Shown: positions 9,610 through 18,448 of the stretch, piece by piece
Position numbering within the stretch: position 1 is the stretch's first letter
Layout of the letters: each line of letters starts with the position of its first letter
Assembly: GCF_000426705.1 (NCBI RefSeq)
Contig: NZ_KE384559.1
Location: 122,566 to 186,565 of the forward strand
DNA from: Spirochaeta cellobiosiphila DSM 17781
GTDB taxonomy: Bacteria > Spirochaetota > Spirochaetia > DSM-17781
Reading direction: 5' to 3'
Length of the DNA: 64,000 bases
The notes under the pieces: model-generated
The model's input: only the letters and a program-made list of their open reading frames with translations
Database searches by the model: none
What the model was told of the DNA's origin: nothing
Position numbers and translations under genes: made by a program

Positions 9610-11263
9610 TGTCTCCCTCCAAGTCGAAAAGTTCAGCCTGACCAGCTACATATTTGGGTTTTGGTTCAGTAACTGAATCTGGAAAATTCTCTTCATTATC
9701 ATCAATCGGGATGTTGATAATGTTGAGGGAGTAATCATCCTTACCAAACTCACATTTTCCCATAAGCATTTTGGGAATTTTCTTTATAGTGATGTTGGGA
9801 AAGTGAGAATCATTAGCATTGAATGCTTTACAGCATATCAGAAGGGATTCTCCTTCCTTCATCTGAGAATGAATGTATTCAACATGCTCCTGAGTCAGAA
9901 ACTCTGTTGTTGTAAAGATGAAGTCTTGCTCAGTACTTTGACCTTGCTTCCAGTAGATATCTGAGTCAGGGCTATACCTAAACCCTTCCTGTTTTGCCAT
10001 TGCAGCAGCAAGCATATCCGCATTGTACTCTTGGTTTATTACCCAATTCCCGTAATTATCTTTATTTAGAAGACTGGGAGCAAGTGAATAGAACTTATAT
10101 CCACCTCCACCTTTCCAAACCACTGATTTAGATATACCTCCTTGATCTTCACCAGAAACAACCATATCCATACGAGGTTTACAATGAGTTAAACAATGTT
10201 CTCCAAGCTCAATCCCGATCCATTTTCTTTCCATTTTATGAGCAACAGCTGAAGTGGTACCAGAACCGAGGAATGAATCCAGTACTAAATCTCCGGGGTT
10301 TGATGCAATCTGTAACACTCTCTCAATCAATCGTTCAGGTTTTGGCGTTGAAAATGGATCTTTATCATTGAATACAAGAGATTCTTTTCTTGCTTCTTGG
10401 TTATTACCTACATCTTGATGAAGCCAAACAGTAGTAGGTATTTGCCCCTTCATAGAGATTGATTTAAAGTTTTTAAATCTTGGAACACTATTTGTTCCGT
10501 TCTTACCCCAGTACACTAAATCATTTAATACATTCTCTTGGTGCCTTTCTTGATTATATCTCCAGACCGCAGTTTCCTTAGGCCAGATTTCTTCTCCTGT
10601 ATTAGGATTCGTTATCGGATAGTATAGGTTAGGTCGTTCGTCCTTATTCTTATTACATGTATAGTCAACAGAAATCCATGATCCCCGTGGGTCATTATCG
10701 ATATTCTTTCGAGTTTTACTTGTTTTCGAATCAATAGGAATCCGGTTAGGATACCAGTTTAACTTGTCCTTTGCGAAAACTAAAATATGGTCATGCATAT
10801 CACTCAACCATTTCGCATCATTCTGTGGTGAGAATTTTTTTTGCCAAATAACATTCGCAATAAAGTTAGATCGACCAAATACCTCATCACAAAGAATTTT
10901 TAAATAATGACTTTCATCATCATCAATTGAAATCCAAATTGACCCTTCATTCGAAAGCAAATTTCTTAGTAGGATTAGTCTGTCACGCATTAAATTAAGC
11001 CAAACAGAATGTTCTAAACCATCATCATAATGAGCAAAAGCAGAACCAGTATTATAAGGGGGATCGATAAAAACACATTTTATATGACCAGCGTATTCTT
11101 GCTCCAACGCTTTCAATGCAAGCAGATTATCACCATGGATAAGCATATTATCTGTTTCCGAAACTCCATACGATTTTTCCGGGTCTTCTATCAAGATTCT
11201 CGGTTCCAGTTTCGGTCGAGTATTCTTTCCAATCCATGTAAGTTCTAATCGCTGTTTTCCCAT
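9602..11263 (-). CDS. mod: Type III Mod-like site-specific DNA methyltransferase (adenine N6, beta class)
   Basis: This 553-aa protein has its motifs in beta-class order. The catalytic DPPYNTG comes first (about residues 68-74, after NMLIHGDNLLALKAL), and the SAM-binding DSFLGSGTT follows much later, then KWIGIELGEHC. Between them lies a long variable target-recognition segment. DPPY indicates methylation of adenine N6. The enzyme would mark host DNA and supply target specificity to Res. It lies 3 bp after the SNF2 gene and overlaps res by 8 bp. The recognition sequence cannot be predicted from the sequence alone. Confidence 0.9.
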   Translation of the reverse strand: MGKQRLELTWIGKNTRPKLEPRILIEDPEKSYGVSETDNMLIHGDNLLALKALEQEYAGHIKCVFIDPPYNTGSAFAHYDDGLEHSVWLNLMRDRLILLRNLLSNEGSIWISIDDDESHYLKILCDEVFGRSNFIANVIWQKKFSPQNDAKWLSDMHDHILVFAKDKLNWYPNRIPIDSKTSKTRKNIDNDPRGSWISVDYTCNKNKDERPNLYYPITNPNTGEEIWPKETAVWRYNQERHQENVLNDLVYWGKNGTNSVPRFKNFKSISMKGQIPTTVWLHQDVGNNQEARKESLVFNDKDPFSTPKPERLIERVLQIASNPGDLVLDSFLGSGTTSAVAHKMERKWIGIELGEHCLTHCKPRMDMVVSGEDQGGISKSVVWKGGGGYKFYSLAPSLLNKDNYGNWVINQEYNADMLAAAMAKQEGFRYSPDSDIYWKQGQSTEQDFIFTTTEFLTQEHVEYIHSQMKEGESLLICCKAFNANDSHFPNITIKKIPKMLMGKCEFGKDDYSLNIINIPIDDNEENFPDSVTEPKPKYVAGQAELFDLEGDNE

Positions 11264-11266
11264 ATT

Positions 11267-14119
11267 CTATCCTCTCAATTCCCATCTAATGGTGAATAAT
11301 TCTGTTTCAGTTATTTCTTGATTCATCCGGCTCTCAATGTTATCGATAAGCCCTTCTTTCTTCTCTTCTATATCATCCTGAGCAGTGAAAAGAAACTTTC
11401 TCTTCTCGTTCCGTTGAGATTCAAGCTTCTTAATTTCCCTTTGCTCAGATACTTTGGCAGCTAATTCAGTAATCTTTCTCGATTCAGTCTTCCGAGTCTT
11501 AATCTCCACGTCCAACTGCTTAATTTCAATCTCCAGAGACTTCTTCAAGTCGTCGGCCCAGGCATCAAGTTTTGTCATTTCTTCATCAAAGAACTTGGCA
11601 TTCTCTTCTGCCAACCAGCCAGTAAAGCCTTTGAAGAGAGATTTATAATTCAGTTCAATGGCATCTGGGGCAGAATCTACATCTCCAACGATCTTGCCAT
11701 CTACAGAGAAAAGACGTCGGGCGATATCGGGCTCAACAACAGTTCCATCATCACAGATACAGGAAACAATAATCTCATCAATAATCTCAAAGCTATCGAT
11801 TGTCACCTTCTTAACCATCATCCAACCTGATTTCCCAATAAATGGTTCAATAACTGAGACCTTTGGAATACCGGTGTAATTGAGAACAATTTCCACATTA
11901 CTTGTTTCAAGATTCTGAGCCTGTGTAATTGCATAATGAGCCAGAGGTAGTCCAATCCTATATCGATGACCAAGGTTTTCATCCTGAGAAAGAGTATACC
12001 GACCGACCGTTGCATCTACTGCATCAGGAACTGTATTTAATACAAAACCACCTTCCTCGAAGTCTGCATATCCAGCCAGGGTTTTCTTGGTTATATCAAA
12101 GAGTCTCTGCTTATGTGTGGACAGAAGAGATTCACTACGCTCTTTTGCCACCTTAAGTTTCTCATGAACTTCTTCATCAAAGTTCTCAAGCAACTTTTGC
12201 CTGGTATTGTGCATCTCTGTGGTAATGCTATCTTGGAATTGTGATTGAAGCTCATCAAATGCGTCTTTGATTTCATCCTGTGTCCGGCAGTTCTGATAAA
12301 TGGCTAATACCTGCTTTTCAAAATCCACACCAGATTCAATAGCACCAAGAACTTCATCAGAGACACCGAAGACGCCTTCAAAGAGTCGAAATTTATCATT
12401 CAGGAGTTCATAAACACGAACATCTGCTGCATTCTTCCTATTCAGGAAGTTGAGGACAACAACATCAAACTTCTGACCATACCGGTGACAACGACCAATT
12501 CTCTGTTCTATCCTCTGTGGATTCCAAGGCATATCATAATTTACGATGAAGGAGCAGAATTGGAGGTTTATACCTTCAGCAGCTGCTTCTGTTGCTATAA
12601 GAATAACAGCCTCTTCTCGGAAGTAGTCGACCAATGCAGCGCGCATATCAGCAGTCTTAGAACCAGTTATCTTGTCAGTACCTTTATGCTTCTCAAGCCA
12701 GTTCTTGTAGACTTCCTTTGACTTCTCATCATTATTAGAACCATTGAAGAGTACTATTTTTCCTTCATATTCAGTTTCTGAAAGGATTTGCAGGACATAT
12801 TCCTGGGTTCTCCTGGACTCGGTGAATATAACAGCTTTCTTAACTCCCCCAAGTTCTTCTATCTTTTGAAAACCACTGGAAAGAGCGGTAAGAAGCTTTT
12901 CACCCTTTGCATTCTCAGTAATAGAGATGGCAAGGTCTCGGAAGTCTCTTAAGTCATCTATCTCTCTCTGGATTGCTTCAATATCTTCCTCTGTATAGAG
13001 GTTGCCTTCTTCATCTTCCCATTCATCAGATTCTTCAGACAGACCTTCATAATCTTCAGCTACTTCTTCGAGGATTTCTTCTATCCAGGAACTATCGCCA
13101 GTCTGAACCTTACTTAATCCTTTCAGCTTCTTTTCAAGCTTGGTCATGATAGAGTTCAGAGCACCGGCAATGGCATAAGTTGAGGAGGAGAGAAGCTTTC
13201 TCATTACCAAGGTCATGAGTGTTCTTTGTCCTGCGGGTAGAGCATTTAGATTGGGACGTTGAAGATACTCAGAAACCCATTCATACAGCTGCTGTTCATC
13301 GTCAGACGGGATAAACTCCTGGGTCATCGGTATTCGTTTTGTATAGCGGATATACTCAACAACCTGCTTACGCAATGTCCTTTTGCATACAGGTTTTAGT
13401 CTCTCTTTAAGATGGAGGAAAGCATTATCACCATTGAGATGTGAATACTGAGCTTTGAAGCTCTTCAAATCACCAAAAGCATACTCATCAATGAAACTCA
13501 CCAGTCCATAAAGCTCAAGAAGAGAATTCTGAAGTGGTGTTGCTGTAAGCAATATCTTCTTGTAAGGATTGACGGCATTCTTAATGGTATTAGCAATGAC
13601 ATTATTCTTCTTATAAACATTTCTAAGACGGTGGGCTTCATCTATTACTATCAGGTCCCAGTTTGTCCTGGCGATATAATCAGCCTTATTCCTGGCGAAG
13701 TGATATGAGCAAAGAACAATCTCATTGGTATCGAATGGGTTAAAGTTTCCAGATTTGATTGCTGCGTTGAAGCTTTTTGTCTCAAGGATGACTGATGGGA
13801 TGTAAAACTTATCCATCAACTCCTGAGACCACTGTTTACGAAGGTTTGAGGGCAGAATTATGAGAATTTTCCTCTTTCGCTCAGCCCAATTCTGGGAGAT
13901 GATGATACCAGCTTCGATAGTTTTACCAAGACCGACCTCATCTGCCAGTATTGCTCCCTTCCCAAGAGGGGATTGGAAGGCGAATAAAGCAGCTTCCACC
14001 TGATGAGGGTTGAGATCGACCTTTGCATCCAGAATCGTGTTGGTAAGCTTTTCATAGCTGTTGGCCGGTGAGCGTTTTACTAATTCATGTGCAAAATACT
14101 TAGCATGGTAGTTGGTCAT
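11267..14119 (-). CDS. SNF2-family DEAD/DEAH helicase of an R-M-like operon
   Basis: This 950-aa SWI2/SNF2 ATPase has motif I ADEVGLGKTIEAG, motif II IDEAHRLRN, motif III LLTATPLQN, and C-lobe motifs AAAEGINLQ and QRIGRCHRYGQ. An acidic insertion lies between the lobes (about residues 350-385). The C-terminal 250 residues are rich in Glu, Lys and Gln and probably form a coiled coil. SNF2 translocases of this length occur in bacterial defence clusters such as DISARM (DrmD) and in helicase plus Mod plus Res clusters. It overlaps the HTH gene by 4 bp (ATGA). Likely role: translocation on or remodelling of invading DNA. Confidence 0.88.
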   Translation of the reverse strand: MTNYHAKYFAHELVKRSPANSYEKLTNTILDAKVDLNPHQVEAALFAFQSPLGKGAILADEVGLGKTIEAGIIISQNWAERKRKILIILPSNLRKQWSQELMDKFYIPSVILETKSFNAAIKSGNFNPFDTNEIVLCSYHFARNKADYIARTNWDLIVIDEAHRLRNVYKKNNVIANTIKNAVNPYKKILLTATPLQNSLLELYGLVSFIDEYAFGDLKSFKAQYSHLNGDNAFLHLKERLKPVCKRTLRKQVVEYIRYTKRIPMTQEFIPSDDEQQLYEWVSEYLQRPNLNALPAGQRTLMTLVMRKLLSSSTYAIAGALNSIMTKLEKKLKGLSKVQTGDSSWIEEILEEVAEDYEGLSEESDEWEDEEGNLYTEEDIEAIQREIDDLRDFRDLAISITENAKGEKLLTALSSGFQKIEELGGVKKAVIFTESRRTQEYVLQILSETEYEGKIVLFNGSNNDEKSKEVYKNWLEKHKGTDKITGSKTADMRAALVDYFREEAVILIATEAAAEGINLQFCSFIVNYDMPWNPQRIEQRIGRCHRYGQKFDVVVLNFLNRKNAADVRVYELLNDKFRLFEGVFGVSDEVLGAIESGVDFEKQVLAIYQNCRTQDEIKDAFDELQSQFQDSITTEMHNTRQKLLENFDEEVHEKLKVAKERSESLLSTHKQRLFDITKKTLAGYADFEEGGFVLNTVPDAVDATVGRYTLSQDENLGHRYRIGLPLAHYAITQAQNLETSNVEIVLNYTGIPKVSVIEPFIGKSGWMMVKKVTIDSFEIIDEIIVSCICDDGTVVEPDIARRLFSVDGKIVGDVDSAPDAIELNYKSLFKGFTGWLAEENAKFFDEEMTKLDAWADDLKKSLEIEIKQLDVEIKTRKTESRKITELAAKVSEQREIKKLESQRNEKRKFLFTAQDDIEEKKEGLIDNIESRMNQEITETELFTIRWELRG

Positions 14120-14301
14120 CTGCCGTTTTTAGTATCCCTTTGTTGTTTTACCCATTCATCAACTTCTTTCAGTTTGAACTTCCAAAGCCGTCCTAGTTTA
14201 TGAGCAGGAATATCCTTTCTCTGAATCCATTTGTAAAGTGTGTCTTTCTTAACACCGAGATACTCAGCTACTTCTTCGACCGAGTGCCATCTGTCTTCCA
14301 T
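14116..14301 (-). CDS. Excisionase-type (HTH_17) DNA-binding protein, operon leader
   Basis: This 61-aa protein consists almost wholly of one MerR/excisionase-like winged helix: HSVEEVAEYLGVKKDTLYKW, then KLGRLWKFKLKEVDEWV. It is the first gene of the leftward five-gene operon, and its TGA overlaps the SNF2 start. Such small proteins act either as excisionases of mobile elements or as transcriptional controllers in R-M operons. Both roles fit here. A short inverted repeat overlaps the -35 of its promoter, which makes autoregulation plausible. No integrase partner is present, which slightly favours a controller role. Confidence 0.8.
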   Translation of the reverse strand: MEDRWHSVEEVAEYLGVKKDTLYKWIQRKDIPAHKLGRLWKFKLKEVDEWVKQQRDTKNGR

Positions 14302-14334
14302 AGGAATCCTTTTTTGTCCAATTGATACTACTAC

Positions 14335-14362
14335 ATAATAAAGAAAATCGTTGATTTTTCAA
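14335..14362 (-). promoter_or_regulatory. Promoter of the R-M-like operon with overlapping inverted repeat
   Basis: Read on the minus strand, the -35 is TTGAAA (14362-14357), the spacer is 16 nt, and the -10 is TATTAT (14340-14335), 33 bp upstream of the HTH gene. The -35 lies inside an inverted repeat, TTGA-TTTT-TCAA (14351-14362), a candidate operator for the HTH protein. The divergent gene starts at 14413, so this 111-bp gap serves both cassettes. Confidence 0.6.
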
Positions 14363-14412
14363 TCACTATCTTCTAAAAATAGTATTACGGATTATTTTAG
14401 GATAAATATGAT

Positions 14413-14985
14413 ATGACCATCCCCAAAACACCGAAAGGCATATCCAACAGAATCACCAAAATCCGCTCACAGCTCTCAGCCTTCAAACTGGAGTACGGTG
14501 GTCATGATGATTCAGGCGGTGCCAGGTACTATCTCTACTTCCTACTTGGTGAAAACCGCCGGTCTTCAGAGTATCTGCGCTGGTTCCAGAATGAGTTTCC
14601 AGACGACAGCGATGAGCCTTTTGCATTACTGTGTTGGACTCTAATATTACATCGTATGGGGAAGGATGGAGATTTGATACTTGCCAGGACTATGCTCTCC
14701 AACATCTATCTCCTCCCTCACCTACAGGGAGAGGAAATGACGGAAAAAGTACCTCATTCATCCAATTGGAAACAACCTGATTATGCTGAGTACCTGCCGT
14801 AGAGGGTTCGTGAAGCCATAACTGAGTATGATTTGACCTGGATTCGGGAACGATATGAATCTGACCGCTTCCAAAAGGTGCTAAACAGGTACATAAAAAT
14901 TGAGAAGGAGCTGGAAGATACCCCTCGGGGAGATAGGCGTTCTGCCCTGGTGCATGAATTGTACAGTCTTCTGGATGGGTGGTAG
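14413..14985 (+). pseudogene. Hypothetical gene interrupted by one in-frame TAG
   Basis: An open frame starts at ATG 14413 (MTIPKTPKGISNRITKIRS) and meets TAG at 14800-14802. The same frame then continues for 60 codons as RVREAITEYDLTWIRERY to LYSLLDGW and a second TAG at 14983-14985. The downstream part looks fully coding, with a charged and helical composition. The most economical reading is a 190-residue gene with a single nonsense mutation. I do not recognise the family. It is the first gene of the rightward cassette in the island, divergent from the HTH gene. Readthrough or a sequencing error are alternatives. Confidence 0.7.
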
Positions 14986-15051
14986 TAATGTGGAAGAATT
15001 TCTCAATTAATGCTTGATTGATAATCCATATAAAAGATTTCAGGTGAAATC

Positions 15052-15080
15052 TTGACGACTGTGATTTTCTGTCATATATT
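15052..15080 (+). promoter_or_regulatory. Sigma70-type promoter for the 581-aa gene
   Basis: The -35 is TTGACG (15052-15057), the spacer is 17 nt, and the -10 is TATATT (15075-15080). It lies about 125 bp upstream of the next gene and gives a long leader that includes the hairpin at 15126-15142. Confidence 0.6.
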
Positions 15081-15125
15081 TTGATTATTGGACGAGAAGC
15101 TTGCTATTGATTAATAGCGCCCCTA

Positions 15126-15142
15126 TTTCGTGCAACACGAAA
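15126..15142 (+). promoter_or_regulatory. Perfect 7-bp hairpin in the leader of the 581-aa gene
   Basis: TTTCGTG and CACGAAA are perfectly complementary around a CAA loop. No T-run follows, so this is not an intrinsic terminator. It may be a protein-binding site or an RNA structure in the 5' leader. Confidence 0.45.
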
Positions 15143-15205
15143 GACCCCACGTCCTAAATTCAAACCAAGGGGGTCAGGATTCCATGAGAATGCTCAGGAA
15201 ACCTT

Positions 15206-16951
15206 TTGACTATGAAATTAATCAATCCAGAAAACTCTTATAGCAACAACTTAGCAGGAAAAGTAGGTCCTGTAATAAACGAAACCCATCTTTCAGATAC
15301 TACCGTAAATTGGTTGGTAGAGGTAATATCATCAATTTATGACGATGATCTCGACCAAGCATTATTGTTAGCTCAATATATAAAAATATTAGGCGGAAAA
15401 GAGGAAATACCAGAAGATTATACAATCTTCCGTCTTTTGCTAACAATCAAAGGGTATATTAATGCTCCGAACTTGCCTATAAAATCCAATCATGAGTTGG
15501 AAGAAGAAATCAAAAGTTTTCTTTCCTCAAATTATTCACCTGATTACCACAGCTTCATGCACTCGTTTATTCAAGAACGAGAAGATCGACTTTATTCAGG
15601 AGGTATGGCGCTCTACATTCACACTCATGAAATAGCTGTATTTTTGCTGAAAGAAAAGCTTATTGACTACGCAAAATTCATAAAGATTGAAGATGTACCT
15701 AAGGCACTCTACCACTTGTGTAAAAATGGGAAGGAATGGACACTGGAAAATTTTACCATAGATGAAAATCTATATAAGTTTGTAAAGGGATGGGGGTTCT
15801 GGATGTTCGCCTTGAGAACTGCTCTTCCAGAAGACCAATTTGAAGAAATATATACCAAAGTAGACGAAACCTTTCTCATAAATTATTTGAAAAAGGAGTC
15901 TGGTAAATTTCTATTCAAATATACAGATATCTATCTGTCCAATGTTCTTGAGGTTGCAGGATATCCAAGTACAAGACATATTTCCGCCTCTTCTTTTGAA
16001 TGGCTGTTTGAAAAGCAACAGGCATATTTTAATCTTCTTCTCGATGAATTCAACAGGATTCAATTTGATGATGAAAATCTTAGTGTTCTTCTTCGGTCAG
16101 CTCATATCGCATATAGGTATAAGACTGACACAATGCCAGAATCAATAAGAAAAGAACTTACATATTTAAGCCAAAAAGCAATAGGAAACTTCAGGTCCTC
16201 AATTAAAGATGCTGATTACTCGACACATGAGTATTTAAAAGGATTAAGTACTGTAAATGAAGCGGTAAATTTTTTGTGCTATTTCAGTTCACCAGCTGAG
16301 GGAATTAAGCAATTAGTTCAGCTTCTTCGGAATTATGGAAAAGTTTCCATAAACGATGACCTAACATTTCTATTGCCAAAGCAGAGGGATTATCCTTTTT
16401 TAGCCCCACTTCAACAGCAAGAGCATCCTGATCAAGAACCACCTCTAAATGCGGAATGGTTTATTTCTAAAACTGAATGGATAATCAGTACATTCTTTGA
16501 ATTAGGTGAAGCTGATATCGATGTTGCGAGAGATGACTTGGCAAAGTTCTTTGGAACACGACTTAAAACAAAAAAAGGAGTTAAAACTGAGACTCCAAAA
16601 GAGTCCGATTTAATAGAACCAAATTCTATCTGGCGTACAGCCTATTTAAGCTGTATTAGAGCGCTTCACTGTAATCCAGGTGGGAAATTACATCAAACCA
16701 TTAACTTTTCCCGCAACTCAGACCCGGATGCAGATGTGAAATCTGAAGCGGCAAAAGCTTATAAAGAAGTTCGTCATAACAACCCTCTTCCTACTAATAT
16801 GGAAAGGGTTCTTACAATAAGAAGAGTATTCTGGTATTTAAGGCAGGCATATTATGTTTCCTTATTAGGAATCAACAGTCTGGATACCAGGGGTGCTCAG
16901 CGCACTTACTCAAAGGAGGTAGAACGATGTAAAGTAAGAATGAAGAAATAA
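15206..16951 (+). CDS. Large hypothetical protein of the island (581 aa), family not recognised
   Basis: I do not recognise a known domain. The protein is soluble, with no signal peptide or membrane span, and looks almost entirely alpha-helical, like a TPR- or HEAT-type solenoid. Aromatic-rich segments include KGWGFWMFALRTALPEDQF (about residues 194-212). A basic C-terminus holds RRVFWYLRQAYYVSL and RGAQRTYSKEVERCKVRMKK. The start may be TTG 15206, six bases after AGGAA, or ATG 15212. It is followed by a DUF4258-like gene and a DEDD exonuclease gene, and all three probably share one promoter. In this context it is a candidate sensor or scaffold of a defence module. That is inference only. Confidence 0.7.
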   Translation: MTMKLINPENSYSNNLAGKVGPVINETHLSDTTVNWLVEVISSIYDDDLDQALLLAQYIKILGGKEEIPEDYTIFRLLLTIKGYINAPNLPIKSNHELEEEIKSFLSSNYSPDYHSFMHSFIQEREDRLYSGGMALYIHTHEIAVFLLKEKLIDYAKFIKIEDVPKALYHLCKNGKEWTLENFTIDENLYKFVKGWGFWMFALRTALPEDQFEEIYTKVDETFLINYLKKESGKFLFKYTDIYLSNVLEVAGYPSTRHISASSFEWLFEKQQAYFNLLLDEFNRIQFDDENLSVLLRSAHIAYRYKTDTMPESIRKELTYLSQKAIGNFRSSIKDADYSTHEYLKGLSTVNEAVNFLCYFSSPAEGIKQLVQLLRNYGKVSINDDLTFLLPKQRDYPFLAPLQQQEHPDQEPPLNAEWFISKTEWIISTFFELGEADIDVARDDLAKFFGTRLKTKKGVKTETPKESDLIEPNSIWRTAYLSCIRALHCNPGGKLHQTINFSRNSDPDADVKSEAAKAYKEVRHNNPLPTNMERVLTIRRVFWYLRQAYYVSLLGINSLDTRGAQRTYSKEVERCKVRMKK

Positions 16952-17052
16952 ACAATAACAATGGCTTGAGAATCCAATATTCTCCAACCTCAATCGAGGG
17001 CCATCGAAACAAACCTATGAAATTAATCTCAATAAAATTAGGAGCGTTTGTT

Positions 17053-17328
17053 ATGTTTGGAAACAACACAACCCATTCAACAGAAATAATTTACACCAAC
17101 CACGCAATTCAAAGAATTGCACAGAGACATATTTCACTGGAGGCTGTTGAGCTCACTCGTAAATATGGAACAGAAACTATTGATGATGGAGCCAGAAAGG
17201 TAATCATCGACCTTGATGCCTGTAGCTTCGCCGAAGAAGATGGCGTCAACCTTTTTCCTTTCTTCTTCACTACAATAGTTGTATCGATGGATAATGTCCT
17301 TAAAACAGCGTATTTGAAGAATATTTAA
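17053..17328 (+). CDS. DUF4258-like small protein
   Basis: This 91-aa protein contains YTNHAIQRIAQRHIS, the His-Ala-x-x-Arg signature of DUF4258-like proteins, then KVIIDLDA and a beta-rich tail ending VLKTAYLKNI. Such domains have a RelE-like or nuclease-like small fold and often occur near toxin-antitoxin genes, but their activity is poorly defined. The start ATG 17053 is chosen because TTAGGAG precedes it. The frame stays open upstream to 16966, but that stretch does not look coding. It lies about 100 bp after the 581-aa gene and is followed by a strong hairpin. Confidence 0.65.
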   Translation: MFGNNTTHSTEIIYTNHAIQRIAQRHISLEAVELTRKYGTETIDDGARKVIIDLDACSFAEEDGVNLFPFFFTTIVVSMDNVLKTAYLKNI

Positions 17329-17334
17329 TCAACT

Positions 17335-17366
17335 GAAATGATGGGGAGTTCGTTTCCCATCATTTC
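17335..17366 (+). terminator. Strong hairpin between the DUF4258-like and exonuclease genes
   Basis: Perfect 11-bp arms GAAATGATGGG and CCCATCATTTC enclose a 10-nt loop and are followed by CTATTTTCC. It looks like an intrinsic or leaky terminator 25 bp before the exonuclease start, so expression of that last gene may be reduced by attenuation. Confidence 0.6.
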
Positions 17367-17390
17367 CTATTTTCCCAGATAGGAGCTCTG

Positions 17391-18254
17391 ATGAGTAGTA
17401 ATAATCACATCCGACAATATAAACACCTAACACAAATCATTTTTTTTGATCTGGAATTTTACGTTCCTGTGAAGGATAGAGAATCTGAACGAAAAGATTT
17501 AAGAGCAAACCCTTTTCAAGAAGGTCATTTTTTGATGGGCGGAACTTTTACAAAAAAAAACCCCCTATTACCCGATAAGAAACTGAACACAATAGACTTC
17601 TGGATTTGGAGATACCATGATAACGAAACGGTATTATTAGAAGCAATCGTTACTTACCTTGAGAATGTCTGGAATGAAATTAAAGAAAAGCCCGACCAGA
17701 CTGATTTAATTATTGCTGGGATTGGCGTTTCAAGAGCTGATTTAGGATATCTATATTCAAAATCCTTACAGCATAATACCAGAAGCCAAGATCATCTATT
17801 CTCAATTTTCTATCAGCTTCGAATTATTGAATTGGAAAGTATGGCAGTGCCTTTCTTTAGTAATAAAAATGGTCTTCTCTATCCTAAAACCACTGGGCAG
17901 TTACTGGATCTCTTCAATATTAATAGAGAAAGAAAATCCGGTACTGAAGTATGGGGAGCATATGATGGAAGGGATTTCAAATCTATAGAAGAACGGAATT
18001 CAAATGAAGTAACTGATATGATTCAGATTTATGATAGAATGGTAGCATCAATTCATTCACAAAATGCATCAATAAGATTCTCCTCTGATGTCTATTCGAA
18101 ACTAATGTCATTAGTAAAAAAGGATAAGGATAAAAACTATATAAAACACCGGTATACTCATAACAAAGATAGTCATGTCCTAAAAGCAGGAGTAGGTATT
18201 TCAGAACGGTATAAGCTATTTAAGATTATGAAAACGGCTAAATTCCTAAAATAG
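17391..18254 (+). CDS. Predicted DEDD-superfamily 3'-5' exonuclease (RNase H fold)
   Basis: In this 287-aa protein the first acidic motif is IIFFDLEFYVP (D-x-E, about residues 18-22). A second Asp is in IAGIGVSRADLGYLY, and a third in NEVTDMIQIYDRM about 110 residues later. That order (ExoI DxE, ExoII D, ExoIII D) is the DEDD exonuclease pattern of RNase H-like proofreading and degradative nucleases. A conserved region with the GQLLDLFNI motif lies between motifs two and three. It is the last gene of the rightward island cassette, with AGGAG upstream of ATG 17391. Inferred role: trimming of foreign or damaged nucleic acid. Confidence 0.62.
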   Translation: MSSNNHIRQYKHLTQIIFFDLEFYVPVKDRESERKDLRANPFQEGHFLMGGTFTKKNPLLPDKKLNTIDFWIWRYHDNETVLLEAIVTYLENVWNEIKEKPDQTDLIIAGIGVSRADLGYLYSKSLQHNTRSQDHLFSIFYQLRIIELESMAVPFFSNKNGLLYPKTTGQLLDLFNINRERKSGTEVWGAYDGRDFKSIEERNSNEVTDMIQIYDRMVASIHSQNASIRFSSDVYSKLMSLVKKDKDKNYIKHRYTHNKDSHVLKAGVGISERYKLFKIMKTAKFLK

Positions 18255-18448
18255 AGTCATTTGTCTAATACTTCATAACCACCATTATGTAATTCAAAAA
18301 ACTCTGGAGAAAAGCTAATGATCGAACTTCAATGAACTCTTTTAACCCTTTGTTGCTGAAATACAGCTGTTATAAATAGATAGCCATTGTAAATAAATTT
18401 TGTATAAAGCTATAAATCTTTGATATATAGAATAATAGCTTTATTTTG

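Noticed and set aside
4959..14301. Assignment as DISARM or BREX
   Set aside because: An SNF2 helicase and methylase occur in DISARM, but drmA, drmB (DUF1998) and drmC are absent. BREX markers (PglZ, BrxC) are also absent.
14413..14985. TAG read as pyrrolysine or as a recoded codon
   Set aside because: TAG also ends this same gene and is used as a normal stop elsewhere, and no pyl genes are seen.
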